DNA of 64,000 nucleotides from Arachnopeziza araneosa (Eukaryota > Ascomycota > Leotiomycetes > Helotiales > Arachnopezizaceae), in assembly GCA_003988855.1 (NCBI GenBank), contig QYAI01000005.1, positions 824,169 through 888,168 of the forward strand. The letters run 5' to 3'. A program made the position numbers and the translations under genes. A model generated the notes under the pieces. It did not search any database, was not told the origin of the DNA, and was given only the letters and a program-made list of their open reading frames with translations. Below, piece after piece: positions 57,835 through 64,000 of this stretch; within the stretch, counting starts at the first letter, position 1, and every line of letters starts with the position of its first letter.

Positions 57835-58697
57835 GTTGCTGTAGAGGAGTGGAAGTATGAACAAAGTGCTTGTTGTTGCTGTGTGTAAGTGATTTAAAGC
57901 ATATTCCCCGAGGCACTCATCGTTATTTATAGGCAGACATAAGCATTTGCAAATGCTCTCCAGCCTGACAAGTAGGAGTGTTGGCTTCTCAACGTCTACC
58001 TAGTTATTAAACCATCACTTCACCGGTGCACTGAGCGCTCCTCACGCGCGGGATGTGGATTTCGGGCCTGAGACCCACAACCCGCGCGGGTGTCCGAGCA
58101 TTCAGACCAACATATTCCCAGACTGCAGCCGCACGCCGCAAAGTCGGTGTCGGTGGTCAGATCATCTCTACGCTTCCGGACGTGCTCCATAATCTCTAGT
58201 GCTTTCCGCGCGGCTCCAAAGAGTCGATGCAGGACCAGTACATTGGTCATGGCCCCGAAAGCAGCGTTCCTCCCTAAGCTTCGCCAGGAAGCCAAAATAG
58301 AGCTGGAGGAAGAACATTTCCTACCACTACAAATATTCATAGAAACCCCAGCCAAATATTTACCTGGTAAACCGACAACTGGAGTCTGGGGCGGATGCGC
58401 CACGTTCCAGCTTCGCATGAAGTTTGAAATATTTGGTCCCGAATTATTCAGTTCTCCACAGTGTTTCCAAGACCTTTTCAGCAGCGTGAAGATGTTCCCT
58501 GTAAGGAGTGGTTCATATGCACTCTCAGTAGAGCTCAAGATATGAAGCAGAAGGGAGACTTGAACGAAGCTGGCATTATATGATATCATTAACTCGAGAA
58601 ACAAACCCTCAATCTTTTTACATCATCACAGCCACAATCAAGCACAATCATCAAAACGAAACACCTCGCTCCTGCCAGCCAAACTCAAACTCAACCC
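57835..58697. other. Intergenic region with two overlapping, undecidable frames
   Basis: Frames at 58090-58545 (plus) and 58020-58604 (minus) overlap almost fully. Neither has a clear start context or known family, so I call no gene. Confidence 0.35.
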
Positions 58698-59732
58698 TTA
58701 AAATCTCGAACTCCACCTCCTTGCATTATTCGGCGTTCCCGTACCCGCCCTATTCACAGCACTCATCCTCCCATGGACCAACCTACTCGCCGCCAACCCC
58801 TTCCCAACATCAATCGCACTCTGCAACCCCGTGACATCCTCCGGATCTTTGCGCCGACTCAGACTCGCCCCATAACTCGCTGCAATAGTAGTCCCAACCC
58901 TCAATCCCTTCCTCCCATACCAATGTCCCCTCTTATCCTCTACTTCAACATGCAATGCCTCGATGATCCCCGCTACAGCTGCGACTTGGCTTGCGTGAAC
59001 GGTTCGGGAAGAGGTGTTGAGGTCTAGTTCGTCGACGAGGTATCTTCTGTCTCTTGAGAGAGCAGCACGTTCTCTAGAGATGAAGTCGCGGGCTGCGGCG
59101 GGGAGGGATTGATGGCGACGGCGGCGTCGACGACCTCCTCGCTCGGCATCTATTGAGGATGTGGCTTCTGGTTCCGGAAACGGGAACTGAGGTGCGGGAA
59201 TAAACGTCGCGTAGCGCTCATATTGCTGTGGTGGATCGGGAACAGGCGGTAAATTGGCGTTATCAGGACCCCAAGTTTCGAATCCGTGGTAGTAGCGTTC
59301 GTTTTCTGCGTCTGCTGTGTGTATTTGTGGCTGAGATTGCGGTTGTTCCTCTCCCCGCGGACGACTTCTTCCTCGCTCATTGACTGATTTATCTCTCATA
59401 GCTCGTCTGCTATCTCGGTATACTTCTTCGACTGTCTCCCCGCTGCTTTCTGAAGATGAGCTGGAAGAGTCATCCCGGTACTTGCGCTTCTTTCGAAGCC
59501 TGCGTCGCAGCTTCTTGACTTCGTGCTTGAGTTCTTTGACTGCGTGGTCGCCGTTGTCGTCTTTCGAGTTTTCGACAGATGAAGAGGGCTGGTCATCGTC
59601 GCCTTTCACCCAGTAATGCTCGGCTACGGCAGCGAGACCGGTCAAAAGAAGAGGACCAAAGCGCTTGAGGGAGTTACGAGCAATAGTTTTGGCTTGCGCA
59701 ACGCTTGGATTTGGGCGCCGCGAAGGATTCAT
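58698..59732 (-). CDS. Conserved fungal protein with basic coiled-coil and C-terminal domain, unknown function
   Basis: Single-exon 344-aa protein. The N terminus is basic (MNPSRRPNPSVAQAKTIARN) with a short hydrophobic patch (RFGPLLLTGLAAVAEHYWV). A charged helix (ELKHEVKKLRRRLRKKRKYR) and a poly-Ser/Glu stretch follow, then a Pro-rich linker with PPVPDPPQQYERYATFIPAP, an Arg run (GGRRRRRRHQSLP), and a conserved-looking C-terminal domain (~residues 245-320): VDELDLNTSSRTVHASQVAA, IIEALHVEVEDKRGHWYGRK and GLRVGTTIAASYGA. The C-terminal block has the regularity of a small helical domain that I believe recurs in Pezizomycotina, but I know no function. The basic stretches could be nuclear-localisation signals. 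The single-exon frame and ATG are clear. Confidence 0.72.
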   Translation of the reverse strand: MNPSRRPNPSVAQAKTIARNSLKRFGPLLLTGLAAVAEHYWVKGDDDQPSSSVENSKDDNGDHAVKELKHEVKKLRRRLRKKRKYRDDSSSSSSESSGETVEEVYRDSRRAMRDKSVNERGRSRPRGEEQPQSQPQIHTADAENERYYHGFETWGPDNANLPPVPDPPQQYERYATFIPAPQFPFPEPEATSSIDAERGGRRRRRRHQSLPAAARDFISRERAALSRDRRYLVDELDLNTSSRTVHASQVAAVAGIIEALHVEVEDKRGHWYGRKGLRVGTTIAASYGASLSRRKDPEDVTGLQSAIDVGKGLAASRLVHGRMSAVNRAGTGTPNNARRWSSRF

Positions 59733-60212
59733 CTCTGCTCGTTTTACTTCCGGTTTGAGAGATTTGAGTATAAGAGAGGACGTGGAAAAAAGTTAGGACG
59801 GAGAAAGAAAAGAGAAAAGGCAGGAAGTAAGAGTCATGGACATGAAGCCATGATACGAACGCTTAGAGAGAGCTGACCCAAATTCGTTGAGCGTGCCATT
59901 TCTTGCAAGACAACACGCGCAATAAGGATAACGTGGCTCAGAAAGGAGCTTATTTCTTATGTACACCTTGAAACTGAAGCTGTACATTGTCGTCTCGGAA
60001 GAGTCCGTGATATGAGCACGCGGACCATTCTCGTGGCCTCGTGACCCAGGCACGTGAAGCCGCCATTTGACGACCCATTCTAAAATTAGACCTGATGCGA
60101 TCAGCCCTATCGTAATGCTACTTTCTCCCCGTGATGCCTAACTCTTGTCCATCTTATTGCGCGGGTTATACTTTTCTTTCAATCTGACCATTTTCAAGTG
60201 CTTCAAACACTT
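59733..60212. other. Intergenic region
   Basis: Promoter side of the 344-aa protein gene; no gene seen. Confidence 0.35.
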
Positions 60213-60392
60213 CTAATTGTCGCCTTGTCGTGCTTCAATTTCGTTACCTTGGCCACATGTTGAACCAGTGTTGTTTCCCGCTTGTACAGTCTTCTGCAAT
60301 GCTTCCTTCTCATTAACAAGCTTTCTAATCTTTTCCTCCACCACTATCAGCCGTTGCTCTCGTCGTTGTAATTCAACTATCAACTCAGATTG
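60213..60392 (-). CDS. Possible orphan coiled-coil exon
   Basis: After an acceptor-like gaaag at 60393, the minus strand is open for 59 codons and starts QSELIVELQRREQRLIVVEE, continuing KIRKLVNEKEALQKTVQ. Hydrophobic residues at a/d heptad positions make a convincing coiled coil. It ends GNEIEARQGDN with a stop at 60213-60215. No ATG-bearing upstream exon is evident, so it may be the last exon of a small gene starting between 60393 and 60679, or a relic. Confidence 0.3.
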   Translation of the reverse strand, partial: QSELIVELQRREQRLIVVEEKIRKLVNEKEALQKTVQAGNNTGSTCGQGNEIEARQGDN

Positions 60393-60679
60393 CTTTCATG
60401 CAATGAAATATCTTCTTGGCCTGTTGTCTGCTCTAGCCGCAATATCTTTGCTCTAAAGAATGGCCTCCTGTGCACGCAGGTGGGGGGTCGGAGTGTAGAA
60501 AAGCCTCGCTTTTTCAAAATTCTTCCCGTTTACCCAAAAAGCTACGCTTCAATAAGAAAACATTGGCCGTTGTATTCCCTCCTCTCGCTACCCTTTAAAG
60601 TCATAACAAACTCCTTCCAAGCGCTAATCTTAAACCCAGCTCGCCTAACTCCCTGTGAATCTCAAGCACCTCAATCTTC

Positions 60680-62511
60680 TTAGTGATTCGCCGCCCCTAC
60701 ACAACATGCTACAATCAAAATAGCGGCGACAATAGAGGCAAGCGTCATCCCAATCCCGACCCCAGCCCTCTGACCAGTACTCCAACTATCCCACTTCTGC
60801 CTAAAATTCAACTTCATCTTAAAACCATAATTAACAGCACCATGCTTGGTCGTAACATTACTACTCTTCATCTGGCCCTTGCACCCGACAAGTAACGTCT
60901 GCAAGCCCTTCATGGAGACGGATTCGATAAAGGCTTCCGTGTCCTGGCAGTTGGGGCCGCAACAGCAGGGTAGGGAGCCATATCGACCATGTTTTGAGTC
61001 ATGTCCATATTGCGCGTTCCACCTAATGTTGGTGCCGATGTCGCAGATGGGGACTGTCCAGAGGCCTTCCCATGCTCCCCCTGACGTAAAAGGATTTAGG
61101 GTCTCGTTGCCGCTGACGAAGGAGACGGTACCGTTGAGTCCGGCGATGCTCGTTGAATTCGAGGAGCCGGATGCTTCCCAGGCTATAGCGGATGACTTGG
61201 TGATGGCCTGTGAATACGTTAGATCTCACTGCATTTAGATTAGAGAACCGGTTAATTATAATATCCTACTTTTGGATCGATGCCGTATCGAGAGTCATTC
61301 ATCATGTAGAGACCCCGAGGTACGTTTAAATTCCCTGAAAGCCTGCCCGTGGTGTGATAACTGTTGTCCCTGTTAGCTATTGGGATGGTTGTGGGAGCTG
61401 TCATTCATGGCAGGAAAGCTCACGTGTATAAGTAGTAAACTCTCCCCTTTTCTGTAGAGTAATACTTTGTCACATTGGGACCTGACGCATCGTTCGGATC
61501 GTCTGTCAACGCAGAGTAGATAAAGGTTTTATTTTCACTGAGAGAAGAGTATCAGTACAATGAAATAATGAAGAGAGAGAAAGACTTACACCCAAGAATC
61601 CGTGATGGTTTTGGACAAGAGTACCCGCTTATAAAAGTCTTCAGCTTCCGTGGCCGATGGGATATTCAGTGACAGTGCACTCCCATTCTTCAAATAATCA
61701 CTAGGATAACATTAGTTGAAAATGAACTTTTCTAGATATGAGCAACTTACAAGAGCGTTCCATTTTTCGAAGTTTGATCCCCATTAAGTGTCGTGTTCGC
61801 CCAACTCTGAATCCATTCCCTCAACTGCTCCCCAACACTAACAGAATACTCCCCCAGCATCGCAACCCCCTGGGTCTCAGTTAGACCCGGGGTGACCGAA
61901 CTCCCAGTATTCGTTATTGCACCCGAGACCGCATCTCCAACAGAGCCCCCAAGGAAGGTTGAAGCAGCCCAAGCTCCCCAGGTAGAGCTCGAGCTTTCAT
62001 GAGCCTGGCCATCACCCCAGGTAAAGAAATCCTCAGAGATATTCCCAAGCAAGCCAATATAATCAGCTTGTCCGGCAGCAATCCCGGAGTATAGAGCATT
62101 AAAGAGCTCATTGAGCTGGGAGATGGATTCGAGAGCGAGGTAGGTCCATGGTGGGTCGTTGTTGGCAGAAAAATCTTGACAGCCTTGAACGGTACATGTA
62201 GAGTCCTCTCCGATACCGCAGGAAAAGCGGTATTGGTGGCTACCGAAAAGCTGTGCGAGCTCATTTGGGAGCGGCCCATGTGAGGGTTGAGAGGAGATGT
62301 TTGTCCACCATGAGATGAGGTTGGTATCTGTGTCTGCGGCGACATAGGCAGAGGGCGTGGGTTCCCATGCTGAGTCTGTTCCGCAATTACTGGTAGCACG
62401 CCCCTCAACACCAACCCCTCGTTCCACAAAGTCTTCGTCTCTCTTCTCTTCACTCCCGCCAAGAGCAAGAGCGAGCTTGCCAAAAATACTCAAGAAAACC
62501 AAGAACCGCAT
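60680..62511 (-). CDS. Conserved fungal secreted/transmembrane protein, unknown function
   Basis: Predicted 537 aa from five exons: 62511-61751, 61700-61590, 61537-61424, 61369-61270 and 61207-60680 (introns 50-62 nt, all frame-preserving). ATG 62511 gives a signal peptide (MRFLVFLSIFGKLALALGG). The ectodomain begins with NCGTDSAWEPTPSAYVAADT and holds several cysteines (CGIGEDSTCTVQGCQDF), long aromatic/Ser segments (WTYLALESISQLNELFNALY) and sequons. The third to fifth exons give YYSTEKGRVYYLYT, TTGRLSGNLNVPRGLYMMND and then PVCDIGTN-like and CCCGPNCQDTEAF cysteine clusters (the former reads TVPICDIGTNI). One transmembrane helix near the end (RAGVGIGMTLASIVAAILIV) is followed by ACCVGAANH. 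The even exon logic argues for a functional gene. Topology suggests a cell-surface protein; I recognise no catalytic motif. Confidence 0.8.
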
Positions 62512-64000
62512 TTTCGTGTACTTTGCGTTGCTCTGTCTCTTTGAATTTTGTTTTGGACAGTTTTCTAGAGTCTTGGTCTTGGGATTCAGCCTTATCTGTA
62601 CCATTCCCACCTCTTCTTCCCGCCCCATTCTCGACGGCTTCAGCGCCAGCGCATCGTGGAACTCTTATCCCTGACCCCCGGGCCTCAAGCTGCCAGTGAG
62701 GATGCGAAAGGAAAAAGGTGAACTAAGTGGCTGCTCAGCTGAAACCATTTAGCTCAGCCTTTGCGCCACCTGGTTCAGCTTTGCGCCACCCACCCAATGA
62801 ATGGCGGCAGCCCTTTTTTTTGTACCACACAAAAAGCTTGTGTTTATTCGATGCGGGATAAACAGTGCGGGGAGCCCTTTGGAATATGGCAGCGGGATCT
62901 ACCAGACCTGGCAACAAAAGGCGATTTTTACGTATAAACAGCGCCTTCTCAAGCAGAAAAGGTTGAAATACCTTGGCAACTGCAACAGCAAGGTTATTCC
63001 CCAGGAATATACCATCCACTAGATATGTGGGAAGGTCTGTTTCCAGAACTGCCGGCTTCTCCGAACAAAAGCATGCAGGTGGAAGGGCTCAGCTTGGTCT
63101 GAGTCACTTGATATCGACACCGAGTTCTAGAAAGGGACTTAGCGAAAATTCTCCGCCGTCTCTTCCAAGAAGACACTTTGAAACCGACTCTGTAAGGGCG
63201 AACATCTCTGCAAGGAAAGCCTCTGTTTTGCGGTAATTTTTTGGTTTTCTTTTAGGAGGTGCAGAAGCAACAATGATATTTTGGAGCGTCATTGGGGTGA
63301 TCTACCTATAAGAGTTTTGATGAGCCTATAGCCGCCGAAATTGCACTTGCGGCCGGTGATAAGGCGTGGGACTTCGTTCCCGATTTAAGAGACGATAAAG
63401 GAGGGGCTTTACACGGCTGCGAAACACGTCCTCAATCCTCTGCCAGGACTGGGGAAAGCCAATAGTGTCATGCCACATGGTGCCAGTTCCATTGCAGAAG
63501 TCACGCACCACTAATTCGTCCCCCGTAACGAGTTTATCAGTAAGCGACTTATATCACTACGCGACTTGGAATCCCTGCTACCACCCTACTTCTAGCACCT
63601 AATTAATTAATTAACAAATAACTATATTAAATATTAACTATATAATTGAAGATATTGAATTATTGACGTTTAGGGTATGTACGAGCAGTGTACACAAAGG
63701 ATCTACACAAACTACACATGCGTAGTGCACGTGTTGCTACAGAAGGCTCGATTTGCTCAAGTGCCTCGATTTCTTGCTCTACCTCGATTATTTGGCCTCT
63801 CTGGGCTTCCTGAATCTCTCTAGTGTGATGAGCAGGATATCACGTGAACTGAATGTCATGTGTGGACGGCACGGGCGACAGGACTTCATTTCCGAAGTGT
63901 AGAGAATAAGGGGCACATTCAGAGTCTATTCGGACTAGGGCCAGAGAGAAGTCTGCTGTACATAATGCACACCTCACTCGTGTAGTTTTTCTTTCCTCAT
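62512..64000. other. Terminal intergenic region
   Basis: 5' flank of the 537-aa protein gene, then unassigned DNA. A minus-strand ATG-less frame around 63326-63560 (DFCNGTGTMWHDTIGFPQSW) and frames at 62973-63292 are not recognisable. A strongly AT-rich tract lies at about 63597-63660. No gene supported. Confidence 0.4.

Noticed and set aside
58020..58604. Overlapping frames on both strands (plus 58090-58545, minus 58020-58604)
   Set aside because: Neither has an ATG in good context or a known domain; the strand cannot be decided.
63326..63560. Minus-strand frame VVRDFCNGTGTMWHD
   Set aside because: Too short, no start codon, no recognised family.

Overview
The window is nuclear DNA of a filamentous ascomycete (Pezizomycotina). 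The evidence is short GT-AG introns of about 40-90 nt, monocistronic genes on both strands with wide AT-rich spacers, and fungal-specific families: an AreA/NIT2 GATA factor, HET proteins, WSC and FAS1 cell-surface proteins, and a CE3-type esterase. A Leotiomycetes origin is an impression from overall gene style only. There are no bacterial operons and no CRISPR array, and I could not pick out a tRNA or rRNA by eye.

Layout, left to right. 1-573: 5' end of a glutamate decarboxylase gene (minus). 1.67-3.24 kb: secreted two-domain fasciclin protein (plus). 4.15-4.92 kb: broken HET gene (minus). 5.5-9.5 kb: two uncharacterised minus-strand genes, one with a 12-bp minisatellite inside its coding sequence. 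10.5-11.4 kb: mitochondrial hotdog thioesterase (plus). 12.1-14.1 kb: five-exon acyl-CoA/4-coumarate-CoA ligase (minus). 14.1-22.0 kb: decayed region with coding relics, a cysteine-rich membrane protein gene, a free-standing TmpA-like membrane oxidoreductase and a frameshifted gene. 22.5-23.8 kb: D-2-hydroxyacid dehydrogenase (minus). 26.1-30.1 kb: two secreted-protein genes separated by AT-rich DNA. 31.4-32.2 kb: second broken HET gene (plus). 33.0-34.0 kb: secreted, probably GPI-anchored protein (minus). 34.0-38.0 kb: gene-poor DNA with three separate tandem-repeat tracts. 38.0-41.2 kb: AreA/NIT2 (minus), preceded by about 6 kb of microsatellite-rich DNA. 47.6-49.1 kb: WSC-domain transmembrane sensor (plus). 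49.6-52.2 kb: PITH-domain remnant and a broken kinase-TPR gene (minus). 52.7-53.8 kb: SGNH/CE3-like esterase (minus). 54.36-54.57 kb: a 210-bp inverted-repeat element with 9-bp target duplications. 54.9-56.4 kb: interrupted ORF and a membrane-domain-only ferric-reductase-like gene. 57.1-57.8 kb: short-chain dehydrogenase. 58.7-62.5 kb: two conserved uncharacterised genes.

The window is not one pathway. Intact genes serve nitrogen regulation (AreA), GABA/glutamate metabolism (GAD), CoA-ester metabolism (ligase, thioesterase) and the cell surface (FAS1, WSC, GPI protein, esterase, cysteine-rich proteins). Broken HET and kinase-TPR genes lie between them; these are the families fungi use for non-self recognition and regulated cell death, so the region records birth and decay of that repertoire.

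Exon borders were chosen by eye from GT/AG sites, reading-frame continuity and family conservation. Coordinates of spliced genes are outer limits, with exons given in the text.
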